From an uncultured Lachnospiraceae bacterium (GTDB lineage Bacteria > Bacillota > Clostridia > Lachnospirales > Lachnospiraceae): a stretch of 64,000 bases of DNA. Below the pieces are notes generated by a model that had not been told where the DNA came from, ran no database searches, and saw only the letters and a list, made by a program, of their open reading frames with translations. Position numbers and translations under genes: made by a program. Shown in pieces: positions 34,745 to 43,451 of the stretch. The stretch spans positions 1 through 64,000 of the forward strand of contig CAOKWI010000012.1 of assembly GCA_948473115.1 (NCBI GenBank), read 5' to 3'. Position 1 is the stretch's first letter. Each line of letters begins with the position of its first letter.

Positions 34745-36283
34745 ATGAGTATCACTATGAACCCCAAATTAAAGGAAAAGATTTTGGAGTCTCTTTCCGC
34801 CGTACTCCCCATCACAGGCATCGTCCTGTTGGTGAGCATACTCCTGGTGCCCGTGGATCTGGGCATCATGGTCATGTTTATCGCCGGCGCGGTGCTCCTG
34901 GTGATCGGAATGGGATTTTTCCAGCTGGGGGCGGAGATGTCCATGACGCCCTTGGGAGAGGGTATCGGCGTCCAGATATCGAAAAAGAGGAATATATTCC
35001 TGATCTGTCTGATCGCGTTCTCCATGGGAGCCATTATAACGATCTCTGAGCCGGATCTGCAGGTCCTGGCGCAGCAGGTGCCGTCTGTCCCAAATTATAC
35101 ACTGATCCTGACGGTCGCGGTGGGAGTGGGTATTTTCCTCGCAATCTCTATTGTGCGAATTTTGTTTCAGATCAATCTGTCTGTGATATTGATTGCACTG
35201 TACCTGCTGTTGATTGTGGCTTCTTTCTTTATCCCGAAGGATTTCCTGGCGGTTGCCTTTGACTCGGGAGGCGTTACCACAGGTCCCATGACAGTGCCTT
35301 TTATCATGGCCATGGGTGTGGGTCTCGCCTCTGTCAGAGGCGATAAGAATGCCACCAGTGACAGCTTCGGTCTGGTGGCTCTCTCCAGCGTGGGTCCCAT
35401 CGCGGCGGTATTGATCCTGGGATGCTTCTACAATCCTCAGGAGGCGGCATACCAGGCAGTGAAGGTGGCGGACGTGGATACCACGAGGGACGTCATATGG
35501 GAGTTCCTTGCCAGTCTGCCCCCTTACATCCGGGAAGTCATGATTTCATTGCTGCCCATAGCCGTTGTGTTTGCGCTCTTCCAGCTGATGGCGCACCGTT
35601 ATCCCCGGCGTCAGGTGAAGCGTATCCTGGTGGGCTTCGGATATACCTATATCGGCCTGGTACTGTTTCTCTGCGGCGTCAATGTGGGGTTTGCCCCGGT
35701 GGGTTCCTTCCTGGGAAGGGAGATCGGGGACGAGAGCTGGCGGTGGCTTCTGATCCCCATCGGTATGCTGATCGGATATTATATCGTGAAGGCAGAACCG
35801 GCGATCCAGATTCTGAACCGTCAGGTGGAGGAAGTGACCAATGGCGCGGTTTCGGCGAAGAACATGAACCGCTGCCTGTCCATCGGCGTGTCCGTCAGCG
35901 TGGGGCTGGCCATGATGCGTGTGCTGACGGGTCTGTCCATCGGCTGGATTGTCATTCCCGGCTATGTGATTGCGCTCGTTCTGTCCCGGCTGGTGCCGAA
36001 CATGTTCGTGGGTATTGCGTTTGACTCCGGCGGTGTGGCCAGCGGTCCCATGACCACTACCTTTTTACTTCCCTTGAGCATCGGTGCCTGTGAGGCGGTA
36101 GGCGGTAACGTGATGACAGATGCCTTCGGCATTGTAGCGCTGGTGGCACTGACCCCCCTCATAGCCGTCCAGATCATGGGTGTGCAGTATCAGCTCCAGC
36201 TGAGGAGGGAACGCAGGGCCAGAATGCAGGAGACGGTTCCTATGGATGCTGTGGATGAAATCTTTGAGTTTGAGGAGGGATGA
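34745..36283 (+). CDS. DUF1538-family integral membrane protein
   Basis: The 512-residue protein has about twelve predicted membrane helices in two homologous halves. Each half carries a signature loop, AFDSGGVTTGPMTVPF (about 177-192) and AFDSGGVASGPMTTTF (about 424-439), followed by DxFGLVAL or DAFGIVAL. This matches the DUF1538 family, probable transporters of unknown substrate. An alternative ATG at 34757 exists. The gene ends 1 bp before a P-II-like gene, which suggests regulation of transport by a P-II-type sensor, as for AmtB-GlnK, although no homology to AmtB is seen. Confidence 0.85.
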   Translation: MSITMNPKLKEKILESLSAVLPITGIVLLVSILLVPVDLGIMVMFIAGAVLLVIGMGFFQLGAEMSMTPLGEGIGVQISKKRNIFLICLIAFSMGAIITISEPDLQVLAQQVPSVPNYTLILTVAVGVGIFLAISIVRILFQINLSVILIALYLLLIVASFFIPKDFLAVAFDSGGVTTGPMTVPFIMAMGVGLASVRGDKNATSDSFGLVALSSVGPIAAVLILGCFYNPQEAAYQAVKVADVDTTRDVIWEFLASLPPYIREVMISLLPIAVVFALFQLMAHRYPRRQVKRILVGFGYTYIGLVLFLCGVNVGFAPVGSFLGREIGDESWRWLLIPIGMLIGYYIVKAEPAIQILNRQVEEVTNGAVSAKNMNRCLSIGVSVSVGLAMMRVLTGLSIGWIVIPGYVIALVLSRLVPNMFVGIAFDSGGVASGPMTTTFLLPLSIGACEAVGGNVMTDAFGIVALVALTPLIAVQIMGVQYQLQLRRERRARMQETVPMDAVDEIFEFEEG

Positions 36284-36284
36284 G

Positions 36285-36980
36285 ATGGAGACGAATTACA
36301 GGAACCCGGCTTTTAGAATATTGTTTCTCATCGCCACACCCAAACTGGTAAAGAAGGGCATGACGCTGCTGAAGGAGGAAGATGTGCCGGTGCAGTATCA
36401 TTTCTGTGCCCAGGGCACGGCCTCCAGTGAGATCATGGATATGCTGGGACTGGGGAGTGTGGAAAAGAATATCCTGATGAGCATGATGCCCAAGGAATTT
36501 GCGGACAAGGTGCTGAAAAAGCTGAGAAAGGGCTTGTACCTGGGAATGCCCAACACAGGCGTTGCGTTCACGGTTGCCATGTCCGGCAGCAGCGGCAGGC
36601 TGGTGCAGCTGATCCAGTCGATGCAGTCAGAAATGGAAAATACACCGATGGAAAGGGATGGTTTGAATATGGCGGAGATGGAGTACAGTATGATCATGGC
36701 GATCGTCAATCAGGGATTCAGCGAGAATGTGATGGATGCCGCCAAGCCCATGGGGGCTACAGGGGGCACGGTGCTGCATACGAGAAGAGTGGGCAGCGAG
36801 GCGGTCATGAAATTCTGGAATATCAGTGTGCACGGGGAGCGGGAGATTGTCATGATCCTTGTCAGCAAGGAGGATAAGCTTCCTGTGATGAAGGCAATCG
36901 GTGAAAAGTGCGGTATGAACAGCGAGGCCCAGGGGGTCGTGCTGTCACTTCCTGTGGACAATGTTGTGGGACTCAACTGA
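36285..36980 (+). CDS. P-II-like regulatory protein, two-domain
   Basis: The 231-residue cytosolic protein looks like two P-II/GlnB-type ferredoxin-fold units in tandem: FLIATPKLVKKGMTLLKEEDVPVQYHFCAQGTA in the first and MIMAIVNQGFSENVMDAAKPMGATGGTVLHTRRVG in the second. The glycine-rich part of the second is typical of the P-II ligand-binding region. The start at 36285 follows GAGGAGGGA and lies 1 bp after the DUF1538 stop; the track start at 36246 overlaps that gene. It probably senses a nucleotide or metabolite and acts on the adjacent membrane protein. Confidence 0.8.
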   Translation: METNYRNPAFRILFLIATPKLVKKGMTLLKEEDVPVQYHFCAQGTASSEIMDMLGLGSVEKNILMSMMPKEFADKVLKKLRKGLYLGMPNTGVAFTVAMSGSSGRLVQLIQSMQSEMENTPMERDGLNMAEMEYSMIMAIVNQGFSENVMDAAKPMGATGGTVLHTRRVGSEAVMKFWNISVHGEREIVMILVSKEDKLPVMKAIGEKCGMNSEAQGVVLSLPVDNVVGLN

Positions 36981-37008
36981 GGAAGCGCTTGCTGTTCGTG
37001 TCATTGCA

Positions 37009-37081
37009 TAAAACGACTTTCGTTTTGTTTTTGTACGGATTGGACAAAGGCGTCACTCTAATTCGGACTTTCGCAATTACC
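37009..37081 (+). repeat. Dispersed intergenic repeat, family 3 (TTTCGCAATT), copy 1
   Basis: AAAACGAC...GGATTGGACAAAGGCGTCACTCTAATTCGGACTTTCGCAATTACC matches the minus-strand reading of 39057-39131. Only the right terminus is clear here. It lies between the P-II-like gene and the thioesterase gene. Confidence 0.65.
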
Positions 37082-37105
37082 TATATTTAGAACAAGGGAG
37101 AGGAA

Positions 37106-37519
37106 ATGTTTTTATACAGGAGAAAAGCGCAATATCATGAGACAGACCAGATGGGCATTATCCATCATTCCAACTATGTCAAATGGATGGAAGAGGCCAG
37201 GGTGGCATTCCTGGATTATGTGGGACTGGGATACGGGAAAGTCGAAAAGCTTGGGATCATATCTCCGGTGGTTGGAATTACTCTGGAATACAAGAGACAG
37301 GTGCAGTTTGGCGATGAGGTGGAGATTCGTGTGGAAGTCCAGAAGTATAACGGCGTGGTCATGGAGTTCAGATACGAATTTTACAATCTGACCAAGGGCG
37401 AAGTCTGTACGAATGCCACCTCCAGACATGGGTTTTTAAAGGACAACAGGGTGGCTTCCCTGAAAAAGGAACTGCCGGAGCTGGACCATTTGATGACGGA
37501 ATATATGGCGGCACAATAA
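37106..37519 (+). CDS. Hotdog-fold acyl-CoA thioesterase (YbgC/4-hydroxybenzoyl-CoA thioesterase type)
   Basis: The 137-residue protein hydrolyses an acyl-CoA. It has the family motif YHETDQMGIIHHSNYVKWMEEAR (about 10-32), with the catalytic Asp in TDQMG, and the later VGITLEYKRQVQFGDEVEI. The length is typical. The ribosome binding site is GGGAGAGGAAA. It follows a repeat element and ends 7 bp before the target duplication of a MITE, so the 3' side has been invaded. The chain length of the substrate cannot be told. Confidence 0.9.
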   Translation: MFLYRRKAQYHETDQMGIIHHSNYVKWMEEARVAFLDYVGLGYGKVEKLGIISPVVGITLEYKRQVQFGDEVEIRVEVQKYNGVVMEFRYEFYNLTKGEVCTNATSRHGFLKDNRVASLKKELPELDHLMTEYMAAQ

Positions 37520-37699
37520 AATACATGTAACAGTTCAGCCAGCCGATGTGAGCAGTCGAAAATCGTGCTCGCACGAATTTTCGGCTGATTATATCGGCTG
37601 AGGGAACGCTGTCTTATGAGCAAAGGTAGCTGCGAAGCAGCGGAAAGCACCGCAGGTGCGGCTTTGTGAATGGCGAGGGCTGAACTGTTACAAATACAT
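37519..37699. mobile_element. 165-bp MITE copy with 8-bp target duplication
   Basis: The element 37527-37691 starts GTAACAGTTCAGCC and ends GGCTGAACTGTTAC. The flanking AAATACAT repeats exactly (37519-37526, 37692-37699). The interior differs from other copies and carries hairpins CGAAAAT...ATTTTCG, GCTGCGAAGCAGC and GCACCGCAGGTGC. It sits 7 bp after the thioesterase stop. Confidence 0.88.
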
Positions 37700-37713
37700 A
37701 TGAAGGGCATAAG

Positions 37714-39006
37714 ATGAGTCATTATTTTTACGAGATTACCATGCTGTTTTTTGCTTATTCGTTTCTCGCCTGGCTGGCAGAGACGACGGTGGCAGCGGTA
37801 AAGAATAAGGATTTCCGCAACAGGGGCTTTGCGTCAGGCCCCTTTTGTTTTATCTATGGCTTTACGGCAGTGCTGCTGACGGTGTTTTTTCAGGAGCTGA
37901 GAAACGATGCGTTCTTTCTCTTCCTGGGAAGCGCGGCGGTGGCTACCGCGGTGGAGTGGTTCACGGGAAAAGCGCTGGAAAGCATGAACCAGAAGAGGTG
38001 GTGGGACTACTCCGGCAAGAGATGGAATTTTGACGGATACATATGTATACAATATTCCGTGATCTGGGGGCTGGCAGGACTTCTGGCAGTCAGGTATGGG
38101 AATGACCTGATCCTGAGCCTGTATCATATTCTGCCGGCAATCTTTGGAAAGGGGTTGATCTGGGGGTTTATGGCAGTGGGACTTCTGGATCTGGCAGGTT
38201 CCCTGATATCCGTCTACCATCTGGAGGAGAAGCTTCCCCGGGTATTCCAATGGAACTACAGGCTGCAGAAGTGGACGGTGAGGCTGGCCACTAAGATATC
38301 CGGAAGCGTGGAGAACCGCATCAGGAAAGCATATCCTTCCACGGCACAGACAGCTGCGGCTGACGGGGAAAAGACGGCGGAAAGGTGCAGCCTGGTTCAG
38401 CTGTTCTGGCTCTTTGTGATCGGAGCCTTTCTGGGGGATGTGGTGGAAACTTTATTCTGCCGGGTCACAGTGGGTGTCTGGATGAGCAGGAGCAGTCTTG
38501 TGTGGGGAGGCTTCAGCGTGGTGTGGGGACTGGCCATAGCCCTGGTGACAGCGCTTCTTTACAGGAGCCGGGATAAGCAGGAATTTCATATATTCTGGAT
38601 CGGTACCTTTCTGGGCGGCGCCTATGAATATATCTGCAGTGTTTTTACGGAGATCGTGTTTGGGAAGGTGTTCTGGGATTACAGCGGGATGCCTTTTAAC
38701 CTGGGCGGCAGGATCAACCTGCTGTACTGTTTCTTCTGGGGGATCGCCGCCGTTGTCTGGATGAAGGTGCTTTATCCCAGGACGGCAAGGCTGATCAGCT
38801 TCCTTTTGAAAAAGACGGGTCGTATCCTGACCGTATTCATGGCGGTTTTCATGGCGGCGAATGTCTGCGTGTCCATGCTGGCGCTGATCCGGTATGATGC
38901 CCGGGGAAGAGGGGAGGAAGCGGTATCCGGCTGGGAGCGGCGGATAGACCAGTATTTTGATGACGCCAGGATGCAGCAGATTTATCCTAACGCGAAAACG
39001 CAGTAA
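37714..39006 (+). CDS. CmpB-type putative ABC transporter membrane protein, duplicated
   Basis: The 430-residue membrane protein has two halves of the CmpB/putative type-IV ABC transporter family. The first carries FRNRGFASGPFCFIYGF and RWWDYSGKRWNFDGYICIQYSVIWG. The second carries FWDYSGMPFNLGGRINLLYCFFWG. The linker (about 200-225) is charged. About ten membrane helices are predicted. The family is common in Clostridia with no established function, and no ATPase gene is adjacent. The start is ATG 37714; the ribosome binding region GAAGGGC lies just after the MITE. Confidence 0.85.
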   Translation: MSHYFYEITMLFFAYSFLAWLAETTVAAVKNKDFRNRGFASGPFCFIYGFTAVLLTVFFQELRNDAFFLFLGSAAVATAVEWFTGKALESMNQKRWWDYSGKRWNFDGYICIQYSVIWGLAGLLAVRYGNDLILSLYHILPAIFGKGLIWGFMAVGLLDLAGSLISVYHLEEKLPRVFQWNYRLQKWTVRLATKISGSVENRIRKAYPSTAQTAAADGEKTAERCSLVQLFWLFVIGAFLGDVVETLFCRVTVGVWMSRSSLVWGGFSVVWGLAIALVTALLYRSRDKQEFHIFWIGTFLGGAYEYICSVFTEIVFGKVFWDYSGMPFNLGGRINLLYCFFWGIAAVVWMKVLYPRTARLISFLLKKTGRILTVFMAVFMAANVCVSMLALIRYDARGRGEEAVSGWERRIDQYFDDARMQQIYPNAKTQ

Positions 39007-39056
39007 ACCGGCAGAAAAGCTTGTCCGGAAGCCCCGGTTTATGATATGGGAGAGAC

Positions 39057-39189
39057 AATTGCGAAAGCCCGAATTAGAGTGATGCCTTTGTTCCATCCGC
39101 ACAAAAACGAAACGTAGGTCGTTTTGAAATCATTTCTTATTTTGTGCGAATTGCCCAGGGTCCGTTTGTCAAATGAGGGTTTCGCAATT
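39057..39189 (-). repeat. Dispersed intergenic repeat, family 3, complete copy with inverted ends
   Basis: AATTGCGAAAGCCC (39057-39070) and GGGTTTCGCAATT (39177-39189) are inverted ends of about 13 bp. The first 75 bases match copy 1 at 37009-37081 in inverse orientation. No target duplication is clear. It occupies the upstream region of the YbaK-type gene. Confidence 0.65.
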
Positions 39190-39216
39190 ACCTGTGATAT
39201 GGAAGGAGAAAAGGAA

Positions 39217-39708
39217 ATGTCAATAGAAAGAGTCAGGGAATATTTCAGGAAATGTGGGATGGAGGAGAGGGTCAGGGAGTTTGAGGTATCCAGTGCAACG
39301 GTGGAGCTGGCAGCAGCGGCGCTGCACTGTGAGCCTCAAAGGATTGCGAAGACGCTCTCTTTTATGGCAGACGGCCATGCGGTACTGGTGGTGGCTGCAG
39401 GGGATGCGAAAATTGACAACCATAAATATAAGGGGCAGTTCGGCGTCAAGGCCAGGATGCTTTCGCCGGATGAGGTGGAAGTCCTTGTGGGTCATGCGGT
39501 GGGCGGCGTGTGCCCCTTTGCGGTGAAGGACGGGGTGGAAGTATTCCTGGATGAATCCCTGAAGCGGTTCGACACCGTATTCCCGGCCTGCGGCAGTTCC
39601 AACAGCGCCATAGAACTTACCATCCCGGAGCTGGAGAAGCATTCAGGATATCAGAAGTGGGTGGATGTCTGTAAGCTTCCTGAGGAGGGGAGGAAAAATT
39701 GTCACTGA
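39217..39708 (+). CDS. YbaK/ProX-type aminoacyl-tRNA deacylase
   Basis: The 163-residue protein belongs to the YbaK/prolyl-tRNA-editing family, which hydrolyses mischarged tRNA (for example Cys- or Ala-tRNA(Pro)). It shows CEPQRIAKTLSFMADGHAVLVVAAGDAKID with the typical invariant Lys, GVCPFAVKDGVEVFLDESL, and CGSSNSAIELTIPEL. The start is ATG 39217 behind GGAAGGAGAAAAGGAA; the track start at 39124 runs through the repeat upstream. Its stop overlaps a remnant of an acetyltransferase gene. Confidence 0.88.
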   Translation: MSIERVREYFRKCGMEERVREFEVSSATVELAAAALHCEPQRIAKTLSFMADGHAVLVVAAGDAKIDNHKYKGQFGVKARMLSPDEVEVLVGHAVGGVCPFAVKDGVEVFLDESLKRFDTVFPACGSSNSAIELTIPELEKHSGYQKWVDVCKLPEEGRKNCH

Positions 39709-39808
39709 CCATACAGCATTTTATGAGCGGTACGGTTGGAAATTTCTCTGCATGGTGCAGGGTTCGGACGGGGAAATGACCAGAATGTATGTGCATAGAC
39801 AGGTGTAA
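39701..39808 (+). pseudogene. Remnant of a GNAT-family acetyltransferase C-terminus
   Basis: The frame from 39701 reads VTDHTAFYERYGWKFLCMV and ends MTRMYVHRQV at TAA 39806-39808. The pattern DHTAFYERYGW...FLCMVQ...TRMY is typical of the C-terminal strand-helix-strand of GNAT acetyltransferases. No N-terminal part or start codon remains, so it is a fragment of a deleted gene. Confidence 0.6.
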
Positions 39809-39837
39809 TGGAGAGAGGTCCTGTGGAGGGCTAAAGA

Positions 39838-40605
39838 ATGTTTAAGCTGTTGATTTGTTTTATTGCGGGGATAGGCGCGGGACTGGGGACGGGATTTGCA
39901 GGTATGAGTGCGGCGGCGGTGATCAGTCCCATGCTGATCACATTCCTGGGGCTTCCGGCCTATGAGGCCGTAGGGATAGCGCTGGCAAGCGATGTGCTGG
40001 CAAGTGCCATAAGCGCCTATACGTATGGGAAAAATAAGAATCTGGATATCCGGAACGGCCTGGTAATGATGGTCACGGTGCTGCTGTTCACCCTGGTGGG
40101 AAGCTGGGTGGCGAGCATGGTGCCCAATACCACAATGGGAAGCTTCTCTGTGTTCATGACACTGCTTCTGGGCATTAAATTCATTGTCAGGCCGGTTATG
40201 ACGACAAAGGAAGCCATGAATCAGGTGGACGGCAGGAAGCGGGTCATCCAGTCTGTTGTCTGTGGTATCCTTGTGGGATTTATCTGCGGTTTCATCGGTG
40301 CAGGCGGCGGAATGATGATGCTGCTGATCCTCACCAGCGTGCTGGGATATGAGTTAAAGACGGCTGTGGGAACCAGCGTATTTATCATGTCCTTCACAGC
40401 TTTTACAGGGGCGGCGAGTCATTTTGCCATCGGCGGCATGCCTGATCTGTGGTGCCTTTTGTTCTGCGTGGCGTCCACGCTGCTGTGGGCCAGGATTGCA
40501 GCCAGGTTTGCAAACAAAGCCAGCGCCGTCACTTTGAACCGTGCGACGGGTGTGGTTCTGGCGGTTCTGGGAGCGGCGATCCTGACGGTGAATTATATAA
40601 AATAA
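39838..40605 (+). CDS. TauE/SafE (TSUP) family permease
   Basis: The 255-residue membrane protein has about eight predicted helices and the two-fold glycine-rich motifs of the TSUP family: IAGIGAGLGTGFAGMSAAAVISPML at the N-terminus and GFICGFIGAGGGMMMLLIL (about 149-167). Family members export sulfite, sulfoacetate or related organic anions. GGAGGG precedes the start. The substrate is not indicated by the neighbours. Confidence 0.9.
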   Translation: MFKLLICFIAGIGAGLGTGFAGMSAAAVISPMLITFLGLPAYEAVGIALASDVLASAISAYTYGKNKNLDIRNGLVMMVTVLLFTLVGSWVASMVPNTTMGSFSVFMTLLLGIKFIVRPVMTTKEAMNQVDGRKRVIQSVVCGILVGFICGFIGAGGGMMMLLILTSVLGYELKTAVGTSVFIMSFTAFTGAASHFAIGGMPDLWCLLFCVASTLLWARIAARFANKASAVTLNRATGVVLAVLGAAILTVNYIK

Positions 40606-40684
40606 AGTAGTGGATATTTTATGGTTCTGATAGTATAATTATGTTCACTGACTAATTTTTGCGCAAAGGAAAAATATGTAGGAA

Positions 40685-41839
40685 ATGAATAGGATAAGGC
40701 GATTGAAAGGCAGCCTGATGCTGCTGCTGGCAGCGTTCTTCTGGGGGACGACTTTCGCTGCCCAGTCTACCGCTGCGGACAGTATTCCCCTTTTTACCTT
40801 TAATGCGGCACGGTCCTTTGTGGGGGCGGCATTTTTGGGCATTTTGATCCTGATCCGGCAGGGAAGCCGGAAGGGAAAGGCCGGTTCGGATTCCGGCGTG
40901 GGACAGAAGAGGGGCGCGGTATCTGGCGGGAAGCGGCAGGAAAGCGAGGTCTGCGGAGGAAAACGGCAGGAAGGCGAGGTTTTTGGCGGGAAGCGGCAGG
41001 AAAGCGAGGTCTGCGGAGGAAAACGGCAGGAAGGCGAGGTTTTTGGCGGGAAGCGGCAGGAATGCGAGGTCTGCGGAGGAAAACGGCAGGAAGGCGAGGT
41101 CTTCGGCGGAAAGCGGCAAGGTGGCGCGGTATTTGGCGGGAGCATCTGTGGAGTGGTGCTGTTTGCGGCAATGAGTTTTCAACAGGGAGGCATCACCGCG
41201 TATCCGGAAGGAGCAGCTGCTTCTGGGCGTTCCGGGTTCCTCACCGCGACATATGTGGTAATGGTGGCCGTCTGTGCCCGCTTCCTGGGGAAAAAATTAC
41301 ATAAAAGCGTTTACGCCGCGGTGGCAGTGTGCATCGTTGGCATGTATCTGTTATGTATGGCAGGCGGGGTGGGCGAAATTTATTTCGGCGATGCGCTGGG
41401 ACTGATCTGTGCCGTGTTCTTTACCGTCCATATCCTGGTGGTGGATCATTTCTCTTACTGTGAGAGCATAAGGCTGTCCTGTATGCAGTTCCTTGTCTGC
41501 GGGATTCTTTCCACTGTGGCAATGCTCCTGTTTGAACAGCCTGATCTCCATATGCTGCCCGGTATGCTGCTGGCGGCAGCAGGTCCCATCCTCTATGCGG
41601 GTATTTTGTCCAGCGGGATCGCCTTTACGCTGCAGATGGAGGGGCAGAAGTATGCGGAGCCGTCGGTGGCGGCGGTAATCATGAGCCTGGAGTCGGTCTT
41701 TGCCGTCCTGGGCGGCTGGATCGTATTGGGTGAGAGGCTGTCGGCCAGGGAACTGGCAGGCTGCGCGCTGGTGTTTGCCGCGGTGATCCTGGCGCAGCTG
41801 CCCCACAAGGAGCAGGATCAAGGAAGCGCTGTAGTATAG
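40685..41839 (+). CDS. EamA-family drug/metabolite transporter with tandem-repeat insertion
   Basis: The 384-residue membrane protein has the ten-helix EamA (DMT) plan: LMLLLAAFFWGTTFAAQS opens the first half and ILVVDHFSYCESIRLSCMQ the second, with AVIMSLESVFAVLGGWIVLGERLS near the end. Between helices 2 and 3 it carries about 75 extra residues (about 79-153) made of decapeptides of GGKRQESEVC/GGKRQEGEVF type, encoded by 60-bp DNA repeats. Family members normally have about 300 residues. The frame is kept throughout, so the protein is probably made with a long basic/acidic cytoplasmic loop. Confidence 0.85.
   Translation: MNRIRRLKGSLMLLLAAFFWGTTFAAQSTAADSIPLFTFNAARSFVGAAFLGILILIRQGSRKGKAGSDSGVGQKRGAVSGGKRQESEVCGGKRQEGEVFGGKRQESEVCGGKRQEGEVFGGKRQECEVCGGKRQEGEVFGGKRQGGAVFGGSICGVVLFAAMSFQQGGITAYPEGAAASGRSGFLTATYVVMVAVCARFLGKKLHKSVYAAVAVCIVGMYLLCMAGGVGEIYFGDALGLICAVFFTVHILVVDHFSYCESIRLSCMQFLVCGILSTVAMLLFEQPDLHMLPGMLLAAAGPILYAGILSSGIAFTLQMEGQKYAEPSVAAVIMSLESVFAVLGGWIVLGERLSARELAGCALVFAAVILAQLPHKEQDQGSAVV
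40925..41140 (+). repeat. 60-bp in-frame tandem repeat, about 3.7 copies
   Basis: Units start at 40921, 40981, 41041 and 41101. The first two are identical over 56 bases, the third differs by one base within the unit, and the fourth is degenerate. Each unit is itself two related 30-bp halves. The period is a multiple of three, so the EamA reading frame is maintained. Confidence 0.95.
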
Positions 41840-41897
41840 CTGTAGTATAAGCAAAATCCATAAAACCATTCAGGCAATCAAGAAAGGACACAGAAAC

Positions 41898-43403
41898 ATG
41901 AAGAAAGCAAAAGTAATCATTGACAGGGAGTTTATCGTAAGCCCCATTGACCGCAGGATTTACGGGTCTTTTATCGAACATCTGGGCCGGGCTGTCTATG
42001 AGGGGATCTATCAGCCGGAAAGCCCTTTTGCGGATGAGCAGGGCTTCCGCAGGGACACCATGGAGCTGGTGAAGGAGTTACAGGTGCCCATTGTCCGTTA
42101 TCCCGGCGGCAATTTTGTCTCCGGCTTCTGCTGGGAGGACAGCGTGGGACCCAAGGATAAACGCCCTGCCAGGGTGGATCTGGCATGGCAGGTGGTGGAG
42201 AGCAACCAGTTCGGCCTCAATGAGTTCTGCGACTGGTCGAAGAAGGCAGGCAGCCAGGTAATGATGGCGGTGAACCTGGGGACGCGCGGGGTTGCGGAAG
42301 CGCTGGATCTGCTGGAGTACTGCAATTTTAAAGGCGGCACGAAATTCAGCGACCTGAGAAGGGAGCATGGTTATGACCAGCCCCACAATATCCTCACCTG
42401 GTGTCTGGGAAATGAGATGGACGGCCCCTGGCAGACGGGGCATAAGACGGCGGCGGAGTATGCCCGTGTGGCTGCAGAGACAGCGCGGGCGATGAAATCC
42501 ATGGATCCGGATCTTGAACTGGTGGCCTGCGGAAGCTCCAGTTCCCATATGCCTACCTTCGGCACGTGGGAGACCACTGTCCTGGAAGAGGGATATGACC
42601 TGATTGACTATATCTCCATGCACCAGTATTACGGCAATGCCGAGGATGATTCCGCCAGCTTCCTTGCAAACAGTGTAGACCTGGACGAGTTCATTACAAA
42701 TGTGATTGCCCAGTGCGATTATGTGAAGGGTAAGCTGCATCGTAAGAAGAATATCAATATTTCCCTGGATGAGTGGAATGTGTGGTATCACTCCCACGAG
42801 CAGGATAAAAAGCTGGAGAAGTGGGTACAGAAGCCCCATCAGCTGGAGGATGTTTACAACTTTGAGGATGCGCTGCTGGTGGGCAGCATGCTGATCACCA
42901 TCCTGCGCCATGCGGACAGGGTGAAGATGGCCTGTCTGGCACAGCTGGTCAATGTGATCGCGCCCATCATGACCTCGGACGGGGGAGCCTGGAGGCAGAC
43001 CATATTTTATCCCTATCTGCATGCTTCCACCCTGGGTAAGGGAACGGTGTTGAACACATTGGTGCAGTCTCCCTTGTACGAGACAAAGAAGTACGGCGCG
43101 GTTCCCAGCCTGGACTGTGTGGTGGTGGATAACGCGGAAGAGGAAGAACTGGTGGTATTCGCAGTGAATAAGGACTTGGAGGAGGATACGGAGATTTCCA
43201 TTGACCTGCGGCAGTATGCGGGGTACGGGGTGAAGGAGCATATTACCCTGCACCATGAGGATTTAAAGGCCGTGAACACGGAGGAAGATCCCGGAGAAGT
43301 CACACCCAGGGCGGACGGTGTGTCCAAAGTGGAGGATGGCTGTCTGACGGCGGTGCTGCGGAGCAAGAGTTGGAATGTGATCCGGCTTGGTAAGGTGAAA
43401 TAA
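41898..43403 (+). CDS. abfA: GH51 alpha-N-arabinofuranosidase (second paralogue)
   Basis: The 501-residue cytoplasmic enzyme has GH51 marks FGSFIEHLGRAVYEGIY-like (here YGSFIEHLGRAVYEGIY, about 22-38), RYPGGNFVSGFCWED, acid/base Glu in CLGNEMDGPW (about 168-177) and nucleophile Glu in SLDEWNVWY (about 288-296). It resembles the classical AbfA group more closely than the GH51 at 18324. The start follows AAAGGA. It stands outside the sugar locus and precedes a kinase gene by 48 bp. It removes arabinofuranosyl side chains from arabinan or arabinoxylan oligomers. Confidence 0.93.
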   Translation: MKKAKVIIDREFIVSPIDRRIYGSFIEHLGRAVYEGIYQPESPFADEQGFRRDTMELVKELQVPIVRYPGGNFVSGFCWEDSVGPKDKRPARVDLAWQVVESNQFGLNEFCDWSKKAGSQVMMAVNLGTRGVAEALDLLEYCNFKGGTKFSDLRREHGYDQPHNILTWCLGNEMDGPWQTGHKTAAEYARVAAETARAMKSMDPDLELVACGSSSSHMPTFGTWETTVLEEGYDLIDYISMHQYYGNAEDDSASFLANSVDLDEFITNVIAQCDYVKGKLHRKKNINISLDEWNVWYHSHEQDKKLEKWVQKPHQLEDVYNFEDALLVGSMLITILRHADRVKMACLAQLVNVIAPIMTSDGGAWRQTIFYPYLHASTLGKGTVLNTLVQSPLYETKKYGAVPSLDCVVVDNAEEEELVVFAVNKDLEEDTEISIDLRQYAGYGVKEHITLHHEDLKAVNTEEDPGEVTPRADGVSKVEDGCLTAVLRSKSWNVIRLGKVK

Positions 43404-43451
43404 AATATCCTGCCGCAGGCGCACGCCTGGAGGTGTGAGAGGAGAAGGGAA

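Noticed and set aside
40925-41140. CRISPR array
   Set aside because: The units are directly contiguous with no unique spacers and keep the EamA reading frame; this is a minisatellite.
42078-43256. 392-codon minus-strand ORF opposite the second GH51 gene
   Set aside because: Antisense shadow; the plus-strand gene has all GH51 catalytic motifs.
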